Virus record (IMG/VR): IMGVR_UViG_3300000236_000006
Location: 1 to 22,940 of that record
Strand: one strand, 5' to 3'
Origin: a virus
DNA: 22,940 bases
The notes under the pieces were generated by a model. The model saw only the letters and a program-made list of their open reading frames with translations, was not told the DNA's origin and did no database searches. Shown here piece after piece: positions 13,686-20,783 of the stretch (positions within the stretch are counted from its first letter, which is position 1; each line of letters begins with the position of its first letter). The position numbers were made by a program, and so were the translations under genes.

Positions 13686-14978
13686 ATGGCTTGGGATACA
13701 CCGTTTTGGGGGAATGAATTTGTCTCTACAGCGAGAAGGTTAAAGTATGGATGGTTTGGGATTGCGCTTAACACGATAACCGGAGAGATTACCCGTCGTG
13801 GTGATGGGGAGTTTATGCCGGTGTCATCATCGGAAGGATCGAAATATATCGGTGATTGGGCATCGAAAGTGCTTGAACAGTTATGCCCTGTCGTCTTGAC
13901 TGATGACGGAGTTGAGTATAAAGAGATCAGTAAGCTCGATGTTACCCGACATACCGACGACACTAACGTTGATCGGACTGGTGGAAATGGTCAGATTATG
14001 GTGCGGCTGCCTGTACACTTTTACCGCTGTGCGGTTATTGGTATCTATTACATCCTTGATTTTTCAGATCAGGCGCTTGATGGATTCACGATCAGCCCAG
14101 CGACACCAACCGGTGTTCCTGCGTATATCGGGATGTACGAAGCGAGCAGGGTTCCATCGACAATGAAACTCTCCTCAATCAGCACTGATCCACGTGATTC
14201 GGCTTCTCCTGTGTGGCCAATCACGACAAGGGGAACGGACGAATGGGGAGTTGCTTCCGGTGGGTCCGCTGCTTATTTCCAGACATTGGCCACAGCCCGA
14301 GGAACTGGATGGACGTGTGTAAAAACGTGGTGGTGGATTATGCACTATCTGATACATGTTGCGGCTTATGGTACTCTCAACACTGATTTCTCCGTCGGGA
14401 CAGGACGAACAACATTGTCTGGTGGTACTTGGGTACGGGATTCAGACGCGTCGAATACAGGGTATATCGCGAGATGCGGATTGTCCAACCCCCTACGAGG
14501 TGAATCAGTAAGTGTGAATACTGGGTTTTTGACATCCGTTTCAAGAATGTTGTTTGTTGAAAATCAGTTCGGAAATATCTGGAAGGCTATCCCTGATTGT
14601 CTCATCGATGCGCAGATCCCGTCTGCGGTGAGGATGATGATCAAGCAAAGTCCGCCCTATAGTGAAGTAAGTTTGACTGGATACATCGCACTTAAAGACT
14701 TTGCGGGCCATGATGTACTCCTGCCAAGCAGTAGCGGATATCAGGGAGTACCGAATAGCGGCCTTGCTCTGTTCTTGTCGTCAATATCTAATGGAAACAG
14801 CAGTTCTTGGTCAGGAGACTACAGTTATATCACTACGGGTATCGGTCTCCGCGGTTTGCTGGTTGGCGGTGGCGCGGCCGATGGTGCGTCTGCGGGGGGC
14901 GTTCATCGGTATTCGTATCACGCGCCTTCGATTTCGTCTACGTCTATCGGGTCGCGGCTCGGCTTCCAGGCTGCGTAG
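13686..14978 (+). CDS. DGR target protein: variable tail/receptor-binding protein
   Basis: The product is 430 aa. ATG 13686 has GGAGG at 13676-13680, five bases upstream; the frame is open further upstream but lacks support. The C-terminal domain ends with the DGR variable-protein layout: an IGLRGLLVGGG motif, several altered codons, and SIGSRLGF near the end. This corresponds to a C-type-lectin/formylglycine-enzyme-like fold in which loops tolerate many residues. The VR covers residues 386-427. By analogy with BPP-1 Mtd it would be a receptor-binding tip protein, made highly variable through adenine-specific retrohoming. Residues 1-380 lack motifs I recognise. It precedes TR and RT on the same strand. 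Confidence 0.9.
   Translation: MAWDTPFWGNEFVSTARRLKYGWFGIALNTITGEITRRGDGEFMPVSSSEGSKYIGDWASKVLEQLCPVVLTDDGVEYKEISKLDVTRHTDDTNVDRTGGNGQIMVRLPVHFYRCAVIGIYYILDFSDQALDGFTISPATPTGVPAYIGMYEASRVPSTMKLSSISTDPRDSASPVWPITTRGTDEWGVASGGSAAYFQTLATARGTGWTCVKTWWWIMHYLIHVAAYGTLNTDFSVGTGRTTLSGGTWVRDSDASNTGYIARCGLSNPLRGESVSVNTGFLTSVSRMLFVENQFGNIWKAIPDCLIDAQIPSAVRMMIKQSPPYSEVSLTGYIALKDFAGHDVLLPSSSGYQGVPNSGLALFLSSISNGNSSSWSGDYSYITTGIGLRGLLVGGGAADGASAGGVHRYSYHAPSISSTSIGSRLGFQAA
14841..14967 (+). repeat. DGR variable repeat (VR)
   Basis: This is the 3' end of the target gene. It aligns without gaps to TR 15029-15155 with a constant offset of 188 bases. Over 127 bases, 19 differ, and each difference is an A in TR: nine A-to-G, six A-to-C and four A-to-T. 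TR has 28 A's in this span, so about two thirds are altered. All C, G and T positions match. Fourteen codons change amino acid, including all eight AAY codons. Confidence 0.96.
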
Positions 14979-14983
14979 CAGCC
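14969..14983 (+). promoter_or_regulatory. Hairpin at the VR 3' end (probable target-recognition element)
   Basis: GGCTGC (14969-14974), loop GTA (14975-14977) and GCAGCC (14978-14983) form a perfect 6-bp stem. It overlaps the stop codon TAG and begins one base after the last VR base I align. TR has no such structure. In BPP-1 and related DGRs, a DNA hairpin or cruciform just downstream of VR is needed for efficient retrohoming. A weak terminator role is possible, since a T-run (14997-15003) follows 13 bases later. Confidence 0.7.
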
Positions 14984-15028
14984 CGAATGCGTTGTGTTTT
15001 TTTGTTCTTTGGGATGGTGTTGCGCTGT

Positions 15029-15155
15029 ATCAGTCTCCGCGGTTTGCTGGTTGGCGGTAACGCGAACAATGGTGCGAATGCGGGAGGCGTTAATCGGAAT
15101 TCGAATAACACGCCTTCGATTACGTCTACGTATATCGGGTCGCAGCTCAGCTTCA
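15029..15155 (+). repeat. DGR template repeat (TR)
   Basis: This is the non-coding partner of VR, starting ATCAGTCTCC and ending near AGCTTCA. In the frame equivalent to VR it has eight AAY codons, which can mutate to many amino acids but never to a stop. It would be transcribed, probably with the target gene or RT transcript, and reverse-transcribed with errors at A. The rest of the 14979-15247 gap is only TR flank: 50 bases before TR and about 90 after it, with a 17-codon ORF (ATG AAG ATT TGC...) that I do not regard as a gene. Confidence 0.95.
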
Positions 15156-15247
15156 TGAAGATTTGCAACATTGTCCTTGCCTCTTGGCAAAAAAGTAAAC
15201 GGCCGTAAAGTTGTGCTGGTAGGGTTAACGAAAGCTCAAAGGGTCAC

Positions 15248-16201
15248 GTGAAGCGGATAGGAAGATTATGGGAACGGCTTTGTTCTCTTGAAAATATTGA
15301 ACTTGCTCATTGCCGTGCCCGCCGAGGGAAAAAGCACTACGAGGAAGTGATGATGGTTGACAAGGATCATCAAAAGTATTTCGGATTGATACGGGAGATG
15401 TTGGTTGCTAAAACGTTCGTCAATTCGCCTTACGTGGTGATGATGAGAAATGACGGGATGAAAGAGCGCGAGATATGGAAACTCCCTTACTTCCCTGATA
15501 GAATTATACATCATTGCATTGTGAATGTGTTGGAGTTGATGTGGATGCGAGGTTTTATTCGTGATACGTATGCAGCATTACCCGGACGTGGCGTACATGA
15601 TGGAGTGAAGAGAATTAGAAAATCGTTGGAAAATGTCGATGAGACAAGGTATTGCCTCAAGATGGATGTGCGGAAGTTTTATCAGTCGATTGATCACGGT
15701 GTTCTGAAGGGTTTGTTGAGAAGAAAAGTAAAAGATAATGACCTGCTTTGGCTCCTTGATGTGATTATTGATAGTGCAAAAGGTGTGCCGATAGGGAATT
15801 TTTCAAGCCAGTATTTTGCGAATTTTTATTTATCTGATTTTGACCATTGGATTAAAGAGGTGTTGCAGGTCAAGTACTATTTCAGGTATTGCGATGACCT
15901 TGTTTTGCTTGGTGCGGATAAAGCTGAGCTCCATGCGTCACGGGTTGCAATTGATGAATATTTCTCAGGCAAACTCAAAATTGAGGTTAAAGGGAATTGG
16001 CAGGTTTTTCCGGTTGATGCACGAGGAATTGATTTTTTAGGATATCGGTTTTTCCATGGGTACACGTTGGTCAGAAAATCGATTGTCAGGAATTTCAAAC
16101 AAAAGTATAGAGCAGGAAATTGTAACGCAATGTCGGCTTATAACGGGTGGTTTGTTTGGGCAAACACTCATAATCTAAGGAGAAAATATGCAGGGATTTA
16201 G
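15248..16201 (+). CDS. DGR reverse transcriptase
   Basis: The 317-aa RT is of the DGR class. It starts at GTG 15248 (AAAGGG just upstream), giving the class-typical start MKRIGRLWERLCSLENIELA. Palm motifs in order are CLKMDVRKFYQSIDH (catalytic D140), VPIGNFSSQYFANFYL with the DGR-specific SQ at 187-188 (group II intron and retron RTs usually have QG...SP), YFRYCDDLVLL with D216 and D217, and GIDFLGYRF. It copies TR RNA into adenine-mutated cDNA that replaces VR. It has no maturase or endonuclease domain and is about as long as BPP-1 bRT. It overlaps the next gene by 14 bases. Confidence 0.96.
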   Translation: MKRIGRLWERLCSLENIELAHCRARRGKKHYEEVMMVDKDHQKYFGLIREMLVAKTFVNSPYVVMMRNDGMKEREIWKLPYFPDRIIHHCIVNVLELMWMRGFIRDTYAALPGRGVHDGVKRIRKSLENVDETRYCLKMDVRKFYQSIDHGVLKGLLRRKVKDNDLLWLLDVIIDSAKGVPIGNFSSQYFANFYLSDFDHWIKEVLQVKYYFRYCDDLVLLGADKAELHASRVAIDEYFSGKLKIEVKGNWQVFPVDARGIDFLGYRFFHGYTLVRKSIVRNFKQKYRAGNCNAMSAYNGWFVWANTHNLRRKYAGI

Positions 16202-16487
16202 TGATGCAAAGCCCATCGTGGTTGAGAACGTCAATGGTCGGCACCAGTTCCGGTACAATATTACTGAGGTTCCGGCAGTAGAGGATAAGGTTGCTGGATG
16301 GCGGTATGATTACCTTGAAGTGGATCAGCTTGACTGTAAGGTTATCATTGATGCAATGATAACGCAAAAATATTCCTACGCAAGCCAACTTGGAAAACTG
16401 GCATTATCGAGGACATCGGCGGAATGGATCGAATATAACGCATACCGGTTGAGCTGCATTGATGCGGTGATGAGTGGTTTGCAATAA
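16188..16487 (+). CDS. Unknown small protein, possible DGR accessory factor or fibre chaperone
   Basis: The 99-aa product starts at ATG 16188 with AAGGAG upstream, inside the RT 3' end. It has a short polar N-terminus, then GWRYDYLEVDQL and a helical C-terminal half (CKVIIDAMITQKYSYASQ, then SAEWIEYNAYRLSCIDAVM). I do not recognise it; small proteins of this WRYDY...EYNAYR style accompany tail-tip genes in other phages. It is not obviously Avd, the usual accessory protein, which is a basic four-helix bundle. Its overlap with the RT suggests co-regulation. Confidence 0.65.
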   Translation: MQGFSDAKPIVVENVNGRHQFRYNITEVPAVEDKVAGWRYDYLEVDQLDCKVIIDAMITQKYSYASQLGKLALSRTSAEWIEYNAYRLSCIDAVMSGLQ

Positions 16488-16784
16488 ATGATGAAACGGT
16501 TTTCTGATTTCGCGGATCCACTGAATATTCTTGATGGGGCAAAGATTAAGCTTGATGAGGTTATTAATAGGGAGATCGTTGTTCTTGGGTTCCGTGTTAC
16601 TGAGAGTAAGTTTGGTAAAAATAAGTCTGGGAAGTGCTTGATGTTGCAGATTGAGATTGATGGTGTTCACAAGGTAATTTTTACAGGTAGTGATGTTTTG
16701 ATTGAACAGATGGCGCGATATGGAGGAGAGGTTCCATTTTGTGCGACTTTAAAAAAGATCGACAAGTTCTATACGTTGAGTTAA
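16488..16784 (+). CDS. Small beta-rich protein, possible nucleic-acid-binding DGR accessory factor
   Basis: The protein is about 97 aa, starting at ATG 16488 or 16491. It begins MKRFSDFADPLNILDGAKIK, then a beta-rich middle (EIVVLGFRVTESKF, CLMLQIEIDGVHKVIFTG), and ends ATLKKIDKFYTLS. The alternating strands and KI/KIDKFYT pattern suggest an OB-fold like that of single-strand DNA-binding proteins, but I cannot confirm this. I recall related short proteins as unnamed phage genes. A nucleic-acid-binding protein next to a DGR RT could assist cDNA synthesis or integration; this is inference from position and predicted fold only. Confidence 0.6.
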   Translation: MMKRFSDFADPLNILDGAKIKLDEVINREIVVLGFRVTESKFGKNKSGKCLMLQIEIDGVHKVIFTGSDVLIEQMARYGGEVPFCATLKKIDKFYTLS

Positions 16785-16802
16785 TATTTTTTAGGGGAAG
16801 CT

Positions 16803-17243
16803 ATGACTATCTACGACAATCTTGGACGCTATCCATCGCGTGTAATCCCTATCAGGGAGGGGAGGGTCGAGATTCAACTTTCGGGCGCTGGGCCTTATAA
16901 AGATATAGGGTACTGTAGAATTGAATGTGATGAGCCGGCAGCGATAACCGTTAAGACTGCTCTGGGAGGACGGCGGGTGCTTGGTTATAATGACCGGCTT
17001 GAGATTACCTGGCTTCAAACAGGAAGTTCGGAGATGGCAGCACTGTTTGGCTTGCAGAATGGTGAGCACGACATCAAATTGTCTCGCAAAAGAGATGTCT
17101 CTGAGGGAGGTGGTGAGGAGATACGGATGTACCTCGCATACTTTATGCAGCTCTTGCCGAGCTTGGGTAAAGGGGAGATTAAGATGATTTTCGAGAAGCA
17201 AATCAGTGTGGCTGAGATGCAAAGAAGAATGTTCTATCAATGA
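16803..17243 (+). CDS. Hypothetical phage structural protein, 146 aa
   Basis: The protein begins at ATG 16803 with AGGGGAAG upstream. The N-terminal half is beta-rich (RVEIQLSGAGPYKDIGYCRIECDEPAAITVKT). The C-terminal half is helical (EIRMYLAYFMQLLPSLGKGEIKM), with the basic end QRRMFYQ. No family is recognised. It overlaps the next gene by ATGA, so it is probably expressed with the following large tail-associated proteins. Its N-terminal strand pattern would fit a fibre or baseplate adaptor. Confidence 0.65.
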   Translation: MTIYDNLGRYPSRVIPIREGRVEIQLSGAGPYKDIGYCRIECDEPAAITVKTALGGRRVLGYNDRLEITWLQTGSSEMAALFGLQNGEHDIKLSRKRDVSEGGGEEIRMYLAYFMQLLPSLGKGEIKMIFEKQISVAEMQRRMFYQ

Positions 17244-18076
17244 AGTTACTTAAACCGATACGCAAGGTACGTATTGAACAGGCAACGGGGAATAAGTTGT
17301 TCGATGCTTCAGAAAAGCAGACCTTCGAGTACTCCCAGTTTGAGCCGGGGACATATACGAAGTCTCCATTAACCTATATGCACCAGAATGGGCAGGTAAT
17401 GCCGTACGCTGTGCGCGAGGAAGTTATTGTTGATTTGGTGGAGTTTACGGATACTCAGTTGAATCTCCTGTTTGCTTGGGAATTGATTGATGTAGAGGTA
17501 ACGCTCGGCTTTCCAGATGAAGCTTCTACGATGATCTACTTTTATGCGGTTAAGCCGCAACTTAATTTAAATATTACTGAAGGAGTTCAAAAGTTAAAGT
17601 TCTCTGTACAGCAGTTCGCCACCGACAACGGGGATCTGACTGGAGAATATTATGTCGCGAAATTCGGTTATGGAACGCATCTCGGGGCTATTGATAATAT
17701 AGTTGAAATGCCGATTATCGGCTGCCGTGTTGGGCTGCAGGTGATAAAACTCCCGTACAGGAATGGATTATATGCTGACATCGAAAGGATTATCGGTTAT
17801 AAACGCACTGCAGTGATAACTTTATCGCCTAAAGCAGCGAACAGTATGGGTAATGGGTTTAACTCAGCGATTGAGACCTGGTTGTTTGCTCCATACAAGA
17901 ACGTGTGGGCAAGAAACTTTTTTGCTGACACAGTAATAAATAGTACAGATGTTCCGCGTTTGGTGGTTTGCACGAATTCTGAAGAAATTGTGGAGGAGCG
18001 CCTTGATAACCTCTATCAGGGGCGCAATATCACGATTGAGGTGATTGACCGAAATATTAACTTTTTACCAGTATAA
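17240..18076 (+). CDS. Probable tail-tip or distal tail protein, 278 aa
   Basis: The product is soluble and beta-rich. It starts MKLLKPIRKVRIEQATGNKL, has EEVIVDLVEFTDTQLNLLFAWELIDVEVTLGFPDE in the first third, and ends VEERLDNLYQGRNITIEVIDRNINFLPV. The N-terminal ATG overlaps the preceding stop. No family is recognised. It lies before a 693-aa tail-tip-like gene, the usual place for a distal tail (Dit-type) protein in long-tailed phages, but I cannot show homology. Confidence 0.6.
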   Translation: MKLLKPIRKVRIEQATGNKLFDASEKQTFEYSQFEPGTYTKSPLTYMHQNGQVMPYAVREEVIVDLVEFTDTQLNLLFAWELIDVEVTLGFPDEASTMIYFYAVKPQLNLNITEGVQKLKFSVQQFATDNGDLTGEYYVAKFGYGTHLGAIDNIVEMPIIGCRVGLQVIKLPYRNGLYADIERIIGYKRTAVITLSPKAANSMGNGFNSAIETWLFAPYKNVWARNFFADTVINSTDVPRLVVCTNSEEIVEERLDNLYQGRNITIEVIDRNINFLPV

Positions 18077-18079
18077 CAC

Positions 18080-20161
18080 ATGGGTACCCATACATGGAGT
18101 TTGCTGACACCAGGTGTTTCGGCGCTTATCACGCTTACCGTTGACAGTACAGTCCCTTCATTGGATGGTAGTTCCTTTGACGAAGGATTCACCGATCGTT
18201 ACGACCTTGATGTATCTCAAGATATTATAATCTCATGTGGTATTGAGAGTGAGTACTCTGATGGGGAGTATGGATATTTTTTACCCAGCGAGACCACAAT
18301 ACAATTTGCGGTGCTTGGTCATGATGCTTATGCAATGCGGTATTTCCGTGATGCTGTTAAGTCGGTTGTTATTAGCCGTGCGGGTGAACCGGTTTTTTGT
18401 GGTAATCTTGACCGTAAGTCGGTGAGCTACTCGTTTGAATCTCGGACGTTAATCGCAGTATTTACACCGTTCATCCGCCCTGACCGAGATATAAAGGCTA
18501 ACGACGGCACTGTTGATGCTGCTCTTTTTCAGCAGGTCTTTGGCGTTCCTTATGCTCAATATGATGATGGAACTGTGGTGGGTGATTGGATACAATTACG
18601 GAGCGCACTCCACGCTCTCTTGCGGTGGTTTGGTGCTGTTGGAGACATTGTTGAGGGTGATTTTAACCGATATATGACTTCTGTTATTCTACAGAACCGA
18701 GGTGAACCAATTCGGTCTACCAGTACCCATGGGGCATCCGGTTGGGATGGGTCGGTATCTTTGTCGCAGTGGCTTAATAGTGTTGAAAAGAACTTGACCT
18801 ATAATCGGCTTTATATTTATAAGCGGATACTTGTTCAGGATGGAAAGTATGAATCGGTTGGAGCATCAACACTCCTTGATGTCATTATTAATCTTTGTCG
18901 TGAAATTGGTGCTGTAATCGGGATTGCTCCGGATGGGAATGGTTTTATCTATCCAGCGTATATGGTGCGAACACCTATTTATCTTGCTGAAGATTCGGTA
19001 TTAAGCGTATCCATTGAAGGATATCTTGAAAAAGTACCAGCAGTGGTTGCTGCTGGTAGCTTATATCCTCTTTCCAGTTTTGGGGAGAACTCTCCAGGGA
19101 TGTCTTTTATACCGGATATTACGACGTTTGGGACTGTGCGGTATAACCAGGCAGGTCTGCATCAAGCGCAGTATTATTCTGTATCAACTCTTTTTACTGA
19201 GGATATTGATACTGGGGACGCGGTAAAAGTATGTAAGTTTATGCACAACCCACAACAAGGGTCTATCCCGAGCGGAGTAGGCACGGACACGTTTGGTTAC
19301 TGTGCTACAGGCACGATAACGCCAGACGGGTCGTTGATGGCAGTGAAGTATATGGGGACAGAGGATAATTGGAATACCAACGGATATGGGTATTGGTTAG
19401 TATCAGATATTTCTTCGATTATTAGTATTGGGTGCTGGTACTATTCGCTCTATAGGTTTGATCGAGAACAGATTACCTTGGGACTCGATGGTGTTGATTA
19501 TCTCCCTTATGAAATATACGTGTTGCCTACTCGGTATGGAAGTATTGTGATTAGGCCGTTGTCTATATCTATAAATTTAACACAGAATACGACATCGTTG
19601 ACGGGGATTTCTGTTGACGAGTCTGGGTTAATTCTCCCTTCTGGGGTGGTTCCGGGTAGTGGTGGTGAAACTGCGCTTGAGGTTCGGATAATTGTGATTT
19701 CTTGTGGCACAGCTATACTGACACCCGGTACGACTAATATTCCGGATAATCGTATACCAATGTGGGTGACTTCTCTTCCATGTTGTGTGCATTGTGGAGT
19801 CACTTTCACACCAGGGGCTATCTATACTGACTATATAGGGAATCCTATGGTAGGTGTGAGTGCGACAGCGGCTTGGCAAATTAATGTTAATTCATCAGGT
19901 ATATGGCGCCTATGGGTGAAGGCTGAGGTTATTGAAAATTTCGTGCCGTCCTTCTCAAATTTTTTATCGCTACAAGTTGATGGGGATACCCCTGATCAGT
20001 TTAATGTTCCGATTCTTTCTGGAATGGTTTGGCAACTGATTACAACAAAAACTCTTAGCCTTGGGCCGCATCAATTAGTTCTTCGATACGTCAACCCATG
20101 GATGATGTACGGAGTCGCAGCAATTTATTTAACTAAAGACGGTGAAACACCAAACTTCTAA
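18080..20161 (+). CDS. Large tail-tip / baseplate-hub-like protein, 693 aa
   Basis: The largest protein in the window. The first 350 residues resemble tail hub proteins in style: repeated beta segments such as SETTIQFAVLGHDAYAMRY, GEPVFCGNLDRKS and TLIAVFTPFIRPDRDI, then a helical insert LLDVIINLCREIGAVIGIAP. The C-terminal part (about 540-693) has a jelly-roll-like domain with SGIWRLWVKAEVI and LSLGPHQLVLRYVNPW, typical of carbohydrate-binding modules. The start ATG 18080 follows the previous stop by 3 bases and has no strong ribosome site. Its role as a tail hub is inferred from size, composition and position. Confidence 0.55.
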   Translation: MGTHTWSLLTPGVSALITLTVDSTVPSLDGSSFDEGFTDRYDLDVSQDIIISCGIESEYSDGEYGYFLPSETTIQFAVLGHDAYAMRYFRDAVKSVVISRAGEPVFCGNLDRKSVSYSFESRTLIAVFTPFIRPDRDIKANDGTVDAALFQQVFGVPYAQYDDGTVVGDWIQLRSALHALLRWFGAVGDIVEGDFNRYMTSVILQNRGEPIRSTSTHGASGWDGSVSLSQWLNSVEKNLTYNRLYIYKRILVQDGKYESVGASTLLDVIINLCREIGAVIGIAPDGNGFIYPAYMVRTPIYLAEDSVLSVSIEGYLEKVPAVVAAGSLYPLSSFGENSPGMSFIPDITTFGTVRYNQAGLHQAQYYSVSTLFTEDIDTGDAVKVCKFMHNPQQGSIPSGVGTDTFGYCATGTITPDGSLMAVKYMGTEDNWNTNGYGYWLVSDISSIISIGCWYYSLYRFDREQITLGLDGVDYLPYEIYVLPTRYGSIVIRPLSISINLTQNTTSLTGISVDESGLILPSGVVPGSGGETALEVRIIVISCGTAILTPGTTNIPDNRIPMWVTSLPCCVHCGVTFTPGAIYTDYIGNPMVGVSATAAWQINVNSSGIWRLWVKAEVIENFVPSFSNFLSLQVDGDTPDQFNVPILSGMVWQLITTKTLSLGPHQLVLRYVNPWMMYGVAAIYLTKDGETPNF

Positions 20162-20162
20162 G

Positions 20163-20633
20163 ATGATAGAAACTAAAAAAGAACTCACACGGAGCGACTA
20201 CCTTACAATGATCCAGGCGCCGCTCGTTATTGCCGGGTCAACCGTGAATTTTGCAGAGCCAACCGTCGCTCGGATGGAGGCGGTCAATGATCTTATCGGG
20301 TTCGATCTATGGGAGAGTAACCCGTCGACAGACAGCCGTGTCCGGAAACTCCTGATGGTGCGCTTTGATGGCGATAACGCGAAGGTTGAGCAGCTTTGCA
20401 GGCAGGTGTTGCAGGTTGTGCCTGACGATCTTGATGTTGACAAAGTAACCGGTCTGGAGCTTGGAGCGCTCCTGCAGGGTTTTTTTATCTACTTTCATGT
20501 CCGGGCGGGCACCATCGATGTAACGCTAAAGCTTATGCCGCAGCAAGCGGTGCCGACAGTGTCGCCCAGCGATACATCTCTGATGCTCAAAAAGAGTTCG
20601 CACAGGTCAAATCGCAAACCTTCCGTATGCTGA
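20163..20633 (+). CDS. Tail assembly chaperone, short form
   Basis: The 156-aa protein starts at ATG 20163, two bases after the upstream stop. It has ETKKELTRSDYLTMIQAPLV, a central EQLCRQVLQVVPDDLDVDKV and a GALLQGFFIYFHV segment near the T-run. Position immediately before the tape measure gene and a probable -1 frameshift extension match lambda G/GT-type chaperones, which keep tape measure protein soluble during tail assembly. The C-terminus after residue 110 (PQQAVPTVSPSDTS...NRKPSVC) has non-coding flavour, supporting recoding before the stop at 20631-20633. Confidence 0.7.
   Translation: MIETKKELTRSDYLTMIQAPLVIAGSTVNFAEPTVARMEAVNDLIGFDLWESNPSTDSRVRKLLMVRFDGDNAKVEQLCRQVLQVVPDDLDVDKVTGLELGALLQGFFIYFHVRAGTIDVTLKLMPQQAVPTVSPSDTSLMLKKSSHRSNRKPSVC
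20480..20486 (+). other. Candidate -1 frameshift heptamer (T TTT TTT)
   Basis: The chaperone reads CAG GGT TTT TTT ATC. The in-phase heptamer T TTT TTT (20480-20486) allows a -1 slip to TAT CTA. That frame stays open to TGA 20780-20782. The clearly coding part of the -1 frame begins a little later (NAKAYAAASGADSVAQRY from about 20522), so the true slip point could be downstream. Confidence 0.45.
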
Positions 20634-20782
20634 CGATCACCGAGAAATACAAGGTATTCTGTGCTGACCTTGCCCAGAAGGGCTTTGGCTCTTTTAATGA
20701 TCTTGTAACGACACCTTTAAATCAAGTTGAAGAGTGGCGTGCTATCTCAATTTTACAAAGTATAATCTCCGGAGGAAACTGA
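20486..20782 (+). CDS. Frameshift extension of the tail chaperone (GT-type)
   Basis: This frame has no start codon before a clearly coding stretch. It reads YAAASGADSVAQRYISDAQ, then KSQTFRMLTITEKYKVFCA and FGSFNDLVTTPLNQVEEWR, ending SIISGGN. It lies -1 relative to the chaperone and stops 1 base before the tape measure ATG. A GT-like fusion of about 206 aa would be produced if ribosomes slip at the T-run. In lambda the T domain recruits tail tube protein to the tape measure complex. The sequence GGAGG needed for the tape measure start is embedded in its last codons. Confidence 0.6.
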   Translation, partial: YLLSCPGGHHRCNAKAYAAASGADSVAQRYISDAQKEFAQVKSQTFRMLTITEKYKVFCADLAQKGFGSFNDLVTTPLNQVEEWRAISILQSIISGGN

Positions 20783-20783
20783 T

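Noticed and set aside
14969-15003. Reading the VR-end hairpin as a simple terminator
   Set aside because: The T-run is 13 bases after the stem, too far for an intrinsic terminator; a DGR recognition role fits better.
15002-15030. Promoter TTGTTC-17-CTGTAT just before TR
   Set aside because: Spacing is right but the hexamers match consensus poorly (3/6 and 2/6).
14701-15208. ORFs covering VR and TR in other frames
   Set aside because: They are open only because VR and TR have biased composition; no ribosome sites or protein-like features.
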